A stretch of DNA of 64,000 nt. Source: Streptomyces canus. GTDB taxonomy: Bacteria; Actinomycetota; Actinomycetes; Streptomycetales; Streptomycetaceae. Positions within the stretch are counted from its first letter, which is position 1. Each line of letters opens with the position of its first letter. The translations under genes were made by a program, and so were the position numbers. The notes beneath the pieces were generated by a model, which did no database searches, had not been told where the DNA came from, and saw nothing but the letters and a program-made list of their open reading frames with translations. Positions 29,351 to 38,169 of the stretch are shown here, one piece after another. Location: NCBI RefSeq assembly GCF_001514145.1, contig NZ_KQ948665.1:317378-381377 (forward strand). Direction: 5' to 3'.

Positions 29351-30675
29351 CAGCGGGTACCTCCCAGCGGCAGGGTGGCCAGAACTCCGGGCAGCTGCTC
29401 ACGGTCGAGCCGTACGAGACCGACCTTGAACGCGGACGCGGCCCGCTCCAAGTGCTCGGCGGCTTCGCCCAGTTCGTTCTCACCGCGGCCGGTCAGGCGC
29501 ACATGCCCGGACAGGGCGAGGACCTTGCCCCGGCGCCTGCTGATGGTGAGCGAGAAGGTGCTGGCCAGCGTGGGCGCCGAGGTCAGCGCGCCGACCAGCC
29601 GGGGGAACGCCGGACCGCCGCCGCCGAACTGCGGCCATCGGGAGATCCAGTACGTGGTGTGCAGCCGGTCGTCGCAGCGCCAGGTACGGGTGCTCTCGGC
29701 CGTACGGCGGCCCGAGCGGCTCCCGTCCAGCGCGGCACCGCCGGTCGTGGCCATCGGATTGACACAGCTGGAGGTCGCGATGGCGCCGCAGATGTCCGAC
29801 TCGCTCAGCACCTTGGCCTGCATGCCGACTCCCATGAGACGGCTGGCGAGTTGGTCGGCGACGCGCAGCAGCGCCCGCCGGGCCCCCTGCATACCGCCAC
29901 CACGGGCTTCCACGGCCTCGGGGCACAGCTCCGGGTCGAACTTGAGGGCGACCCAGGTGATGCGCAGCCCCGGTGTCATGCTCTGGGCCTGCAGCGGCCC
30001 GTAGGAGCGGACCGCCATGGCCTGCGGAGGCAGATGCGGTGCGGGTGCGGGCTGGGTGTGCTGGACGACCTGGACCGAGGCGAGCCGGATGTCGTCCACC
30101 TCCAGCAGGCCCTGCAGCAGATCGAGGGGGATGTCCCCGGTGCCGTAGGAAGGACGCAGCGGGGTGTCGGCGGCCTGCACCTGCACCAGCGCGGTGAGGA
30201 AGGTGCCGTCGCCGAGCATGCCGATCTCACGCTGCTCGCGGTCCTGGAAGCTGTAGGTGCGCAGCGCCGGGTCGCACTCGACGGCCGGGGCGAACCCGGG
30301 GTCGGTGCCGGGGGGCACGGGTTCGGCGTTGCGCTTGCGGCGGTCGCCGAGCGCGCGGGCGGTGCTGAACCACTCGGGCAGCGGACGCCCGCGCCGGCGC
30401 AGCAGTCCGGCCAGGACCAGCGGTACGGCCAGCACGATGCCGACGGTGAGACCGATGGGGCGCAGCAGCCAGCCGATCAGCAGGACCGCGGCGGCCAGTT
30501 CGAAGCCGACCAGGTGCTGGACGCGGATGGGGCCGATGCTGCCGGGGCGCCTGGCGAGCGACGGCGAGGCCGGACTCGGGCGCGTGGACGGCTGTGCCGG
30601 TTCCGGCCCCGGCCCCTGGTTCTCCTGGGTACGACGGCTGCCGTTACGCCGCCGGGACCTGGTCGCAGTGCTCAT
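29350..30675 (-). CDS. eccE: Type VII secretion membrane protein EccE
   Basis: Peripheral component of the ESX membrane complex. After a basic, Pro-rich N-terminus come two adjacent membrane helices (IRVQHLVGFELAAAVLLIGW and LTVGIVLAVPLVLAGLL, about residues 50-90). Then a soluble domain carries the Streptomyces EccE blocks ECDPALRTY, VQHTQPAPAPHLP, ITWVALKFDPELCPEAV and CDDRLHTTYWISRWPQ. I take ATG 30675 (MSTATRSRRR; AAAGGGG 12 nt upstream); a GTG at 30732 is the alternative and would add 19 residues. It is divergent from eccB. Confidence 0.88.
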   Translation of the reverse strand: MSTATRSRRRNGSRRTQENQGPGPEPAQPSTRPSPASPSLARRPGSIGPIRVQHLVGFELAAAVLLIGWLLRPIGLTVGIVLAVPLVLAGLLRRRGRPLPEWFSTARALGDRRKRNAEPVPPGTDPGFAPAVECDPALRTYSFQDREQREIGMLGDGTFLTALVQVQAADTPLRPSYGTGDIPLDLLQGLLEVDDIRLASVQVVQHTQPAPAPHLPPQAMAVRSYGPLQAQSMTPGLRITWVALKFDPELCPEAVEARGGGMQGARRALLRVADQLASRLMGVGMQAKVLSESDICGAIATSSCVNPMATTGGAALDGSRSGRRTAESTRTWRCDDRLHTTYWISRWPQFGGGGPAFPRLVGALTSAPTLASTFSLTISRRRGKVLALSGHVRLTGRGENELGEAAEHLERAASAFKVGLVRLDREQLPGVLATLPLGGTR

Positions 30676-30742
30676 CCCCCGGTACAACCCCTTTGCATTG
30701 TCTGGCCGCGACTTGAGCTGGCGGCGGATCACCGTACCCCGT

Positions 30743-30752
30743 ACCGTACGGT
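30743..30752. promoter_or_regulatory. Palindrome in the eccE-eccB divergent promoter region
   Basis: The 10-bp perfect palindrome ACCGTACGGT lies between the divergent eccE and eccB genes, with a direct half-copy ACCGTACC at 30,731-30,738. It is a plausible regulator site by position only; CGGCATAGTAGAGG just downstream could hold a -10 box for eccB. Confidence 0.3.
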
Positions 30753-30870
30753 GCGATCGTCACACGGCATAGTAGAGGCCCCTGCAGGAGCAAACGCCAC
30801 GGACTACCGGGCGGCCCTGGGGAGTTCCGCATTCGGCAACAAAGCGAAAAAACGGGGAGTTGACCCATCG

Positions 30871-32433
30871 ATGGCGACACGTCGGGATGAGCTGAACGCT
30901 TACTCCTTCGCGCGCAGGCGCACGGTGGCGGCGTTTCTTCAGCCGTCACCGCACGGTTCGGAAGAGGCGGCACCGCGTCCCCTCAAGACCGTCCTGCCGA
31001 GTCTCGGTGTGGCGGTGCTGGTGCTCATCGGATTCGGCGCCTGGGGCATGCTCAGCCCGACCGCTCCGAAGGGCTGGAACCAAGAAGGCAAGAACATCCT
31101 CGTCGGCAGCGAGTCGACGACGCGCTATGTCCTGGTGAAGACCAAGGGCGAGAACAAGCTCAGCCTGCACCCGGTCCTCAACCTGGCCTCCGCCAAGCTG
31201 CTGCTGAACGGCGAGAACCCCCAGGTCATGAAGATCAAGGAGTCGGTGCTCGACAACAGCAAGTACCCGATGGGCGCCACCGTCGGCATCCCCTTCGCCC
31301 CGGACCGGCTGCCGTCCGCTTCGGACGCGGAGACGGTGAAGACCTGGGCGCTGTGCCAGTCGCCGGGGCAGGACGGGCAGCCCGTCAGCGCCACCTACGT
31401 GCTGGACAAGAGCGACTACAACAAGCTGCTGCACACGAAGGGCGAGCTGAAGCCGGGCCACGTCCTGTACATCGAGGGCCCGAAGGACCCCACCTCGCTC
31501 AGCGGCAACGGTCCGCGGTACATGGTCACCGATGACGGGAGCGCCTACCTGATCGGCGGCAAGGACTGGCGGCTCGACAGCAAGAACTCGCTGCAGGACA
31601 TCGAGCGGGCCGTGTTCGGAGTCGGCAAGCCGCAGAGCGTCAGCCCGGACTTCCTCAAGACGCTGAACATCGCGGGAACCCTCGAGTTCCCCAACATGGG
31701 GGCGGAGGCGGGGGCGGAGGCGAATGTCGAGGGGCTCGCTCCCAACCTCTCCAAGGTGGGCATGATCCTCGAGGCCGGTTCCGGAGCCGTGCAGCAGAAG
31801 TACGTCGTGCTGAAGGACAAGGTCCAGCCGGTGTCCGACTTCGCGGCGCAGATGTGGATGCGCAGTCCTTTCATCAACTCCGTGTACGCGGGCAAGACCC
31901 CCGCGCCGGTGGAGGTCGGCTTCAACGACATCCACCCGGATACCGGCGAGTGGATGGACGAGATGAGGTGGCCCGACGAGCCGGTGGTCCAGGCCAACAC
32001 GCACTGGGAGCGGGGCGGCAACAAGATCTCGTGCAGCGTCTGGCACGGCGGTGAGAAGAATCCGAGGACGGGCTCGGAGCTGATGACGGTGTGGACCGGC
32101 TCGGACTACCCCAAGGACCTCTCCCAGAGCGGTTCCCGGACCTACGTCTCGCCCGGCAGCGGCCTGCTGTTCAAGCGCCTCACGGGTGCCGACGCCGGTG
32201 GCGGCAGCACCTTCCTCGTCACCGACACCGGCCTGCGCTACTCGGTCCCCGCACGCAACGACAGCGCGGTCACCGGCGGCGAGAAGGCAGACACCCAGCA
32301 GACCAACACCGCCCAGGTCAGGCTCGGTTACGGCAAGATCAAGCCGGTCGCGGTGCCGGCCGCGTGGGCCGATCTGCTGGCGGCGGGGCCGGAGCTCAGC
32401 AGCGGGAACGCGGAGCAGGCGCAGGGGTCGTAG
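30871..32433 (+). CDS. eccB: Type VII secretion membrane protein EccB
   Basis: Core ESX membrane-complex subunit with one N-terminal membrane helix (about residues 43-61, LPSLGVAVLVLIGFGAWGML) and a large extracytoplasmic domain. The N-terminus MATRRDELNAYSFARRR is the classic EccB start. CQSPG and SCSVWHG supply the conserved cysteines of the periplasmic core, and GAWGMLSPTAPKGW follows the helix. The 520-residue length fits. ATG 30871 is well inside a longer open frame that overlaps eccE antisense; GGGGAG upstream and the family N-terminus fix the start. Confidence 0.93.
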   Translation: MATRRDELNAYSFARRRTVAAFLQPSPHGSEEAAPRPLKTVLPSLGVAVLVLIGFGAWGMLSPTAPKGWNQEGKNILVGSESTTRYVLVKTKGENKLSLHPVLNLASAKLLLNGENPQVMKIKESVLDNSKYPMGATVGIPFAPDRLPSASDAETVKTWALCQSPGQDGQPVSATYVLDKSDYNKLLHTKGELKPGHVLYIEGPKDPTSLSGNGPRYMVTDDGSAYLIGGKDWRLDSKNSLQDIERAVFGVGKPQSVSPDFLKTLNIAGTLEFPNMGAEAGAEANVEGLAPNLSKVGMILEAGSGAVQQKYVVLKDKVQPVSDFAAQMWMRSPFINSVYAGKTPAPVEVGFNDIHPDTGEWMDEMRWPDEPVVQANTHWERGGNKISCSVWHGGEKNPRTGSELMTVWTGSDYPKDLSQSGSRTYVSPGSGLLFKRLTGADAGGGSTFLVTDTGLRYSVPARNDSAVTGGEKADTQQTNTAQVRLGYGKIKPVAVPAAWADLLAAGPELSSGNAEQAQGS

Positions 32434-32452
32434 GCCGGCGTCCGGGCCGCAA

Positions 32453-32496
32453 CGAGGGCTCTCCGCCAGGCTGTTGGGGCTGGGGGAGGGCCCTCG
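32453..32496 (+). terminator. Hairpin after eccB
   Basis: CGAGGGCTCTCC pairs with GGAGGGCCCTCG over 12 positions (one G-T) with a 20-nt loop, starting 20 nt after the eccB stop. It separates eccB from the Esx pair. A second GC-only hairpin (GCGCGCG/CGCGCGC) is at about 32,537-32,556. The rest of 32,434-32,747 holds no gene. Confidence 0.6.
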
Positions 32497-32622
32497 CGGT
32501 GTCTTCCTCCGTCGCCTTCGTCGGCCGCTTTGTTGGCCGCGCGCGTCGCGCGCGCATAGCAAACAACTTGTGAAAAAGGTGAGTTGAGTTCATCGCGATC
32601 TTGCTACAGAACCCTTCGGATG

Positions 32623-32651
32623 TTCGTTCTGTCGGCGGATGCGTCTAGAGT
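32623..32651 (+). promoter_or_regulatory. Candidate promoter for esxB-esxA
   Basis: TTCGTT (32,623-32,628) and TAGAGT (32,646-32,651) are separated by 17 nt and end about 97 nt before the esxB start. Just downstream GCCAG..CTGGC forms a short inverted repeat (about 32,655-32,671). The hexamers are only fair matches. Confidence 0.3.
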
Positions 32652-32747
32652 GGTGCCAGACCAGACTGGCTACGCCTGCCGCCCTTCGGCGGCGGTGTGC
32701 CGTGTGTGGGTCGACTCAGAACTCCTACGTCTCATGGGGGACACAAC

Positions 32748-33068
32748 ATGGCTGGACAGCAGTTCACCATGACCGAGGAGGAGATGGTCGCGTTCAGCGG
32801 CAAGATCTCCTCGGTCAACTCCTCGATCCAGGGCGAAATCTCCCGTCTGCAGACCGTGATCGACACGATCACGGGCGGCTGGAAGGGCTCGGCGGCCACC
32901 GCGTACAACAACCTGCAGTCGCAGGTGAACCAGGATGCCAACAAGATCAACCAGATCTTGAACGACATCAAGGAAGCGATCGACCAGAGCACCAAGGCCT
33001 ACGCGGCTTCGGAAGAGGAGCAGCGCGCGTCCATCCAGAACATCGCGGCCTCGTCCCCCTTCGGATGA
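32748..33068 (+). CDS. esxB: WXG100 secreted protein EsxB
   Basis: A 106-residue T7SS substrate that should form a helical-hairpin heterodimer with the next gene product. The hairpin turn is WKG at residues 45-47, and the export signal YxxxE appears as YAASE at 85-89. The tail ends ASSPFG. ATG 32748 gives the standard length; an in-frame upstream ATG is not needed. B/A naming follows the Streptomyces esxBA gene order rather than a sequence test, since both partners carry WXG and YxxxE. The hairpin-bounded, promoter-like upstream region suggests separate, stronger expression than eccB. Confidence 0.9.
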   Translation: MAGQQFTMTEEEMVAFSGKISSVNSSIQGEISRLQTVIDTITGGWKGSAATAYNNLQSQVNQDANKINQILNDIKEAIDQSTKAYAASEEEQRASIQNIAASSPFG

Positions 33069-33135
33069 TCGGACCCGTGCGCCGCGGCGCACGTCCGTGA
33101 CCGACCATCCACACATCTGAGGAGACATAGAAGAG

Positions 33136-33429
33136 ATGTCCGGGCAGATTCTTGTAAATTTCGCCACGATCTCCCAGGCCGCGCAGGACGTCCGCAGCAC
33201 CGCGGGCAAGATCCGTACGCAGCTTGACGAGCTGGAGAGCGGCGTCAAGCGCATCTCCGCCAGCTGGGAAGGCACGGCGCAGGAGTCCTACCGCGCCAAG
33301 CAGGCCGAGTGGGACCAGCGCGCCGCCTCCATGCAGCAGACGCTGGAGGCCATCGCCAAGGCCCTCGACAGCGCCGCCCAGAACTACCAGGCGACCGAGT
33401 CGAAGAACGCCCAGATCTGGGGCGGCTGA
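33136..33429 (+). CDS. esxA: WXG100 secreted protein EsxA
   Basis: A 97-residue partner of EsxB. WEG at residues 44-46 forms the hairpin turn, flanked by two long amphipathic helices; YQATE at 84-88 fits the YxxxE secretion signal. The protein ends IWGG. ATG 33136 is preceded by GAGGAGAC. It lies 67 nt after esxB and is followed by a hairpin, so the pair forms its own transcript. Confidence 0.92.
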   Translation: MSGQILVNFATISQAAQDVRSTAGKIRTQLDELESGVKRISASWEGTAQESYRAKQAEWDQRAASMQQTLEAIAKALDSAAQNYQATESKNAQIWGG

Positions 33430-33440
33430 CGTGACCGCTT

Positions 33441-33478
33441 GATGGGGGCGGGTGCGCTGTCGCGCGCTCGCCCCCATC
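33441..33478 (+). terminator. Hairpin after esxA
   Basis: GATGGGGGCG / CGCCCCCATC, 10 bp perfect, with an inner GCGC..GCGC stem in its loop, begins 11 nt after the esxA stop. It would confine high expression to the Esx pair. Confidence 0.7.
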
Positions 33479-33562
33479 GGCGGTTCACGGGGCGTATGGA
33501 CTTTTCCGCTCATAGCTGGTTCATGCGCCCCGTACAGGAACAAAACGGGAGGACGTAAGACA

Positions 33563-34861
33563 GTGGGATCCGGGGCATCGCGCACCGCGCGTCGAAGCGC
33601 CGCAGGCACCGCCGCCGTCGCGGTACTGGCCTGTGGGCTGCCCTTGGCGGGGGCCACACCGATTGCCGCCGCCGAGCGCGTGCGGACCACCTTGGCCGAC
33701 GACGACGTGCGCTTCCAGGTCGACGACACCAGCTGCTCGTTCCCGTCCGACATCATCAAGGGAACGCCCTGGTCGCTGCAGCGTGTCGTTCTGGACCAGC
33801 TATGGCAGGACACCAAGGGCAAGAACGTCAAGGTCGCCGTCATCGACACCGGTGTCGACACCGTCAACGCGCAGCTCAAGGGCGGCGCCGTCGCCAACGG
33901 CAAGGACTTCCTGCACCCGGGCGGCAACGGCAAGACCGACAAGGTGGGCCACGGCACCAAGGTGGCGGGCATCATCGCGGCCCGGAAGCTCGACGGCACC
34001 GGATTCATCGGCCTCGCCCCGGAAGCGACGATCATCCCGATCCGCCAGAACGACGACCAGGGCAGCGGCAATGTCGACACGATGATGCAGGCGATCAAGT
34101 ACGCGGCCGACGCCGGCGCCAAGGTCATCAACATCTCGCAGGACACCGCTTCGAAGATGGACCCGACGGTCGACACGGCTTTCCGGGCGGTCATCAAGTA
34201 CGCCCAGGACCAGAAGGACGCCCTGATCGTCGCGGCGGCCGGCAACGACGGTGCGGACGGCAAGATCAAGGAGACGTACCCGGCGGCGTACCCGGGCGTG
34301 CTGGCGGTCGCGGCTTCCGACCGCAACAACGCCCGTGCCCCCTTCTCCCAGTCGGGCCCGTTCGTGGGCGTCGCGGCGCCGGGCATCGACATGGTCTCGA
34401 CCGTCCCGGTGGGCGGCAACTGCGTCGACCAGGGCACGAGTTTCGCGGCCCCGTACGTCTCGGGTGTCGCGGCGCTGATCCGCGCCAAGCACCCGGAGTG
34501 GACCTACAAGCAGGTCATCACCCAGATCGAGCAGACGGCGGACCGGACCAAGGCGGGCCGCGACGACTTCGTGGGCTGGGGCGTCATCGACCCGGCCGCC
34601 GCGGTCAACGACGACACGACGGCGCCCTCGGCCGACGGCCCGAAGCCGGACTCGGTCGGCCCCGCGGGCGACTCCGCCAACGTCCAGGCCGCGACACTGG
34701 TCCTCGGCGAGTCCGAACAACAACGAACGGAACGCTACGCGCTGTACGTCCTGGCGGCCGGGTTCGCGTTGGTGCTGCTGCTGTTCGGGGGCGGGCGGGT
34801 TCTGAGCGACTGGCGACGTAAGCAGGGTGTGGGTAACAACGTGGAGTCAACGGGGAGCTGA
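33563..34861 (+). CDS. mycP: Type VII secretion mycosin protease MycP1
   Basis: Membrane-anchored subtilisin-like serine protease of the ESX system. It has a signal peptide (residues 1-37, AAVAVLACGLPLAGATPIAAA) and a catalytic triad of Asp in VAVIDTGVD (D95), His in VGHGTKVAG (H130) and Ser in GTSFAAP (S293), with oxyanion Asn in AAAGNDG. A C-terminal membrane helix at about 395-415 (LYVLAAGFALVLLLFGGG) is followed by a short basic tail. C58 and C287 may form a disulfide. Start GTG 33563 after GGGAGGAC. Of the three mycosins in the window it sits closest to esxBA and has normal host GC, so I take it as the core enzyme. Confidence 0.93.
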   Translation: MGSGASRTARRSAAGTAAVAVLACGLPLAGATPIAAAERVRTTLADDDVRFQVDDTSCSFPSDIIKGTPWSLQRVVLDQLWQDTKGKNVKVAVIDTGVDTVNAQLKGGAVANGKDFLHPGGNGKTDKVGHGTKVAGIIAARKLDGTGFIGLAPEATIIPIRQNDDQGSGNVDTMMQAIKYAADAGAKVINISQDTASKMDPTVDTAFRAVIKYAQDQKDALIVAAAGNDGADGKIKETYPAAYPGVLAVAASDRNNARAPFSQSGPFVGVAAPGIDMVSTVPVGGNCVDQGTSFAAPYVSGVAALIRAKHPEWTYKQVITQIEQTADRTKAGRDDFVGWGVIDPAAAVNDDTTAPSADGPKPDSVGPAGDSANVQAATLVLGESEQQRTERYALYVLAAGFALVLLLFGGGRVLSDWRRKQGVGNNVESTGS

Positions 34862-34866
34862 GCATT

Positions 34867-35181
34867 ATGGCTGAGCAGTACAAGGTCGATCTGAGTGAGA
34901 TCGAGGGGACGATCACCAAGCTGAACGCTGTCCTCAAGAACATGTCCGCGTCCAAGGCGAGTGTAAAGAACAAGACGTATCTGCCGCAGGGGGCTCTTGG
35001 GACTGGGTTCGGGGAGGCAGAGACGCTGTACACGGCTCATGATCAGATGAAGACGGTCCTTGAGGGTGTCGTCCAATACCTCGAAGACCTACTGGACGAC
35101 TTCGGGCAGAAGACGAAGAAGACGCATGATGCGTTCAGCGACGCTGAGGCGGAGAACTACTCCGCGTTCCGAGGGAAGTGA
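34867..35181 (+). CDS. WXG100-like small T7SS protein
   Basis: A 104-residue helical protein that lacks a WXG tripeptide. The turn region reads ALGTGFGEAETLY, between the helices SEIEGTITKLNAVLKNM and QMKTVLEGVVQYLEDLLDDF. Length and layout fit the Esx/EspC-like helical-hairpin group. It starts 5 nt after mycP1 and ends 38 nt before the PPE-like gene, so it may be that protein's partner, as PE is for PPE. Base composition begins to fall here. Confidence 0.75.
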   Translation: MAEQYKVDLSEIEGTITKLNAVLKNMSASKASVKNKTYLPQGALGTGFGEAETLYTAHDQMKTVLEGVVQYLEDLLDDFGQKTKKTHDAFSDAEAENYSAFRGK

Positions 35182-35219
35182 CAGGTGTTCTGCTACATGG
35201 AGATGAGGGGGCAGTAACC

Positions 35220-36641
35220 ATGGGCGACAAGGGCATCGGCGACCTGCAATACGTGCCGGCAAACCAGTGCTTTGCGGCAAAGCCCACCACGAAATTTGGG
35301 CTTGAGTGCGACATGGACCAGATGAAGGCGATGGTCCAGGGCGCAGACGCGGGAACGGTCCAGTCGGTCGCACAGGGCTGGGCAGATCTCAGCAATGACC
35401 TCGTCGGCAGCGGCGGCATCAAGGAAGCTCTTGATACCGCTGTCCAGCACGTCCTGGGGCATTGGGAAGGTCAGAGCGCAGATCTCTTCAGGGAGCGGGC
35501 CAAGGAGATCAGTAAGACGCTCACCGACAGTGCCGGGTATGCGGACAACGTCGCGGCGTCCCTCCGTGGCGCGGCTGCGATCCTCTCGCGTGTCAAGGAC
35601 ACGGTTATGGCGATGGAGAAGCCGGGCAAGCTCTCCAGCGCGGCGGACTTCATAGGAGATCTTGGCGACCGGGATGGAGGTCCGGCTGCTGACAACGCCC
35701 TTAGGAGTGGGGCCAGTTCGGGGGATGTCCTCGCCAATAAAGAGGGCAGTCTGTCGGCGGGACGAGAAGCTCAGCTCAAGATGGCTGAGCAGATGGAGAT
35801 TTTGGGGGCGGCCTACAACAGTCGGGCCCTGGAGATGGGGAGGTGGAGGGGCAGTATTGACGATACCCAGGACTACCCTGGCGATCCCAGCGGCGGCGTT
35901 GCCCCTGCTCCCGTGATTATGCCCACAGGGACCGCAACGCGAAGCCCGCAAAAGGTATCGGGGGGCGCTGCTCGTAGTGGTGGCCAGACCAGCACGATCG
36001 GCTCCTCCAAGCCTGTGGCTCCGCCTTCGGGCATCACAGGTGGCGCGCATAAGGCGACGCCGCAGACCCCGAATGTCGGCACAGCGATTGATGGCATCAC
36101 CGGTGGACGGACTGGTGCGCCGACGGTCGGCGGGGCAGGCATGGCCGGTGGTGGATCTGTCAGTGGTGTCGGTGGCATCGGTGGTGGTGTCGGTGGTGCT
36201 GGCTTCGTCGGTGGTGCGGTTGGAGGTGCGGCTGGAGCTGGTGCCGCTCGCGGCGGCATGGTCGGTCGTGTCGGAGCTGCGGGCATGGCAGGTCGTGCCG
36301 GTGCCGGTGCCGGCGGCGTGGGCGGCGCAGGCGCTGCCAAGGGTGCAGCCGGACGTGTAGGAGGCACGGCTCGTGGTGGCGTAGTCGGTGGCACGCCCAA
36401 GTCCGGTACAGGCGCGGGTAGGGGCACTGCCGGCGGTTCGGGCCTACACAGCAGCCGCGGTGCCGCAGGCAAGGGAGGAGCCAGCGCCGTTCGCAAGGGG
36501 GGCGTCGCAGGCGCCCCCGGTTCGCGCACTGGCCGCCGCAAGGAAGACGAACAGCACGAGGGCGAGCGTCCCGACTACCTGGTCGAGGACGAGGAGACCT
36601 GGACCCCGCAGACCAACGCGGCCCCTCGAGTCATCGAGTAG
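35220..36641 (+). CDS. PPE-like WXG protein with Gly/Ala-rich region
   Basis: A 473-residue probable T7SS substrate. The N-terminal 200 residues are helical, with HWEGQSADLFRERAKEI as the WXG turn. About 230-430 is Gly/Ala/Val-rich low complexity (GGVGGAGFVGG, GAGGVGGAGAAKGA). The conserved end reads RPDYLVEDEETWTPQ...APRVIE, which I recognise from Streptomyces PPE-like T7SS proteins. ATG 35220 follows GAGGGGGCAG. With the preceding small protein it looks like a functional analogue of a PE/PPE pair; no toxin domain is visible. A strong hairpin follows. Confidence 0.8.
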   Translation: MGDKGIGDLQYVPANQCFAAKPTTKFGLECDMDQMKAMVQGADAGTVQSVAQGWADLSNDLVGSGGIKEALDTAVQHVLGHWEGQSADLFRERAKEISKTLTDSAGYADNVAASLRGAAAILSRVKDTVMAMEKPGKLSSAADFIGDLGDRDGGPAADNALRSGASSGDVLANKEGSLSAGREAQLKMAEQMEILGAAYNSRALEMGRWRGSIDDTQDYPGDPSGGVAPAPVIMPTGTATRSPQKVSGGAARSGGQTSTIGSSKPVAPPSGITGGAHKATPQTPNVGTAIDGITGGRTGAPTVGGAGMAGGGSVSGVGGIGGGVGGAGFVGGAVGGAAGAGAARGGMVGRVGAAGMAGRAGAGAGGVGGAGAAKGAAGRVGGTARGGVVGGTPKSGTGAGRGTAGGSGLHSSRGAAGKGGASAVRKGGVAGAPGSRTGRRKEDEQHEGERPDYLVEDEETWTPQTNAAPRVIE

Positions 36642-36673
36642 TCGTCTGAGGTCCAGTGGCAAGTGACAGGATG

Positions 36674-36703
36674 CGTGGGCGTGGTCAGAAGACCACGCCC
36701 ACG
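36674..36703 (+). terminator. Hairpin after the PPE-like gene
   Basis: A perfect 13-bp stem, CGTGGGCGTGGTC / GACCACGCCCACG, with loop AGAA, 32 nt after the stop. Confidence 0.8.
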
Positions 36704-36729
36704 TTAGGTAACGGGAGATGGAACACGGA

Positions 36730-38046
36730 ATGGCCTTCAAGCGAACGGCACATGCGCTGAGTGTTACAGCATTGACTGGCGCTCTGGTCCTGGCAGCGGC
36801 TCCGGCTTCCTTTGCCGACCAGACCAGAGATGACCAGTGGGCGCTGGACGCATTGCAAGCCGAATCGGTTTGGAAGGTCTCCACCGGCAGCGGTGTCACT
36901 GTTGGTCTTATTGATAATGGTGTCAATTCCGACCATATCGACCTGAAGGGCAACGTGCTCAAGGGGCGAGACTTCGAGGACGATGACGATGATGCAAGTC
37001 CTGAAGGAGCCAATTCGGGCTCAGGTCACGGCACGGGAATGGCTTCGATTATTGCTGGCCATGGTCATGGTCTAGAGGGAGATGATGGTGTCAAGGGGTT
37101 GGCGCCAGACGCTAAGATTCTCCCTATTCGGTCGGGTACCAATGGCTATGCGGATGCGATCCGCTACGCCGTGGATCACGGTGCCTCAATCATCAACATT
37201 TCCGAATTTCAGACGCAGGATCTCCCGCAGGACCGAGAAGCTGTGACATATGCACTTGCGCATAATGTCTTGATCGTCTCAGGTTCGGGCAACAACGGTA
37301 GCACCAATATTCAGTTTCCCGCGAAATATCCTGGTGTGCTAACTGTCGGTGGCGTGGACAGTAGTGGAAAAGTTTGGGAGAAATCTAACTACGGGCCTGA
37401 GGTTCTTCTGACTGCGCCAGCTACTCGCATTGTGCACGCAGGGTGGCCAGGCAATAGTAAGCTCGGTATCGGAGACGGAACTTCAGACGCTACTGCCTAC
37501 GTGTCTGCTGCCGCAGCGTTGATCCGAGCAAAGTTCCCTGACCTCACGGCGGGGCAGGTTGCCAACCGGCTCGTGAAGACCGCTGTCATCCCCGCATCGG
37601 TGAAGGGTATCTCCCTGCCGGACGAGAAGTACGGTTATGGGATCGTTAATCCGCTTAATGCTTTGACGAAGAATATTCCTGCGGGATCCAAATATGGGCC
37701 GCTCAACGTCTCAGGCGACAGTAGCTCGTCCTCTGCTCCGAGCGCTGGCAACTCTGCCACTGGCAGTGCTGCTGAAGACGAAAAGGGAGACCAGAACCAA
37801 GTACTGTTTCTCGTCATCCTTGCCGTCACTGCCGTGGTTGTAATTGGTCTTATTGTGCTCCTGGTTGTGAAGCTGTCCCGGCGCAACAAGAACAATGGAC
37901 CTGGGGGCTCGACCGGTCCGTCTCACTACGGCCAGCCCTCGGCCTCCCCGCAGCAGAATCCGTACCAGCAGCACGTAACCCCGCAACAAAACCCGTACCA
38001 GCAGCAGTCCACCCCGCCTCAGGGCCAATGGCCGCCTCAGCAGTAG
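36730..38046 (+). CDS. mycP: Second mycosin-type protease MycP2
   Basis: A 438-residue subtilase with signal peptide MAFKRTAHALSVTALTGALV... cleaved near residue 29. The triad is complete: Asp in GLIDNGVN (D62), His in GSGHGTGMAS (H100), Ser in GDGTSDATAYVS (S252); SGSGNNGST supplies the oxyanion Asn. An acidic insertion EDDDDD sits at 83-88. A membrane helix at about 360-385 is followed by a cytosolic Gln/Pro-rich tail with repeated QQNPYQQ. Its DNA is clearly less GC-rich than its neighbours and uses codons such as ATT, GAT and AAT. ATG 36718 also exists but sits directly against the GGGAG site, so I prefer 36730. It shares little with MycP1 outside the catalytic blocks. Confidence 0.9.
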   Translation: MAFKRTAHALSVTALTGALVLAAAPASFADQTRDDQWALDALQAESVWKVSTGSGVTVGLIDNGVNSDHIDLKGNVLKGRDFEDDDDDASPEGANSGSGHGTGMASIIAGHGHGLEGDDGVKGLAPDAKILPIRSGTNGYADAIRYAVDHGASIINISEFQTQDLPQDREAVTYALAHNVLIVSGSGNNGSTNIQFPAKYPGVLTVGGVDSSGKVWEKSNYGPEVLLTAPATRIVHAGWPGNSKLGIGDGTSDATAYVSAAAALIRAKFPDLTAGQVANRLVKTAVIPASVKGISLPDEKYGYGIVNPLNALTKNIPAGSKYGPLNVSGDSSSSSAPSAGNSATGSAAEDEKGDQNQVLFLVILAVTAVVVIGLIVLLVVKLSRRNKNNGPGGSTGPSHYGQPSASPQQNPYQQHVTPQQNPYQQQSTPPQGQWPPQQ

Positions 38047-38169
38047 CTGCCTGAAATAGATTGGCACCAACCGCGCGTGACATAGCCGAACCTCACGTTC
38101 GCGTGGAAATGCGAAATAACGAGGGCACGCCTGGGTTGTTTGCTTAAGTCGCTAAAAAGGGAAACTCAA

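Noticed and set aside
29452..30870. N-terminal extension of eccB overlapping eccE antisense
   Set aside because: EccE on the minus strand is well supported, and EccB proteins begin at the MATRRDELNAYSF sequence.
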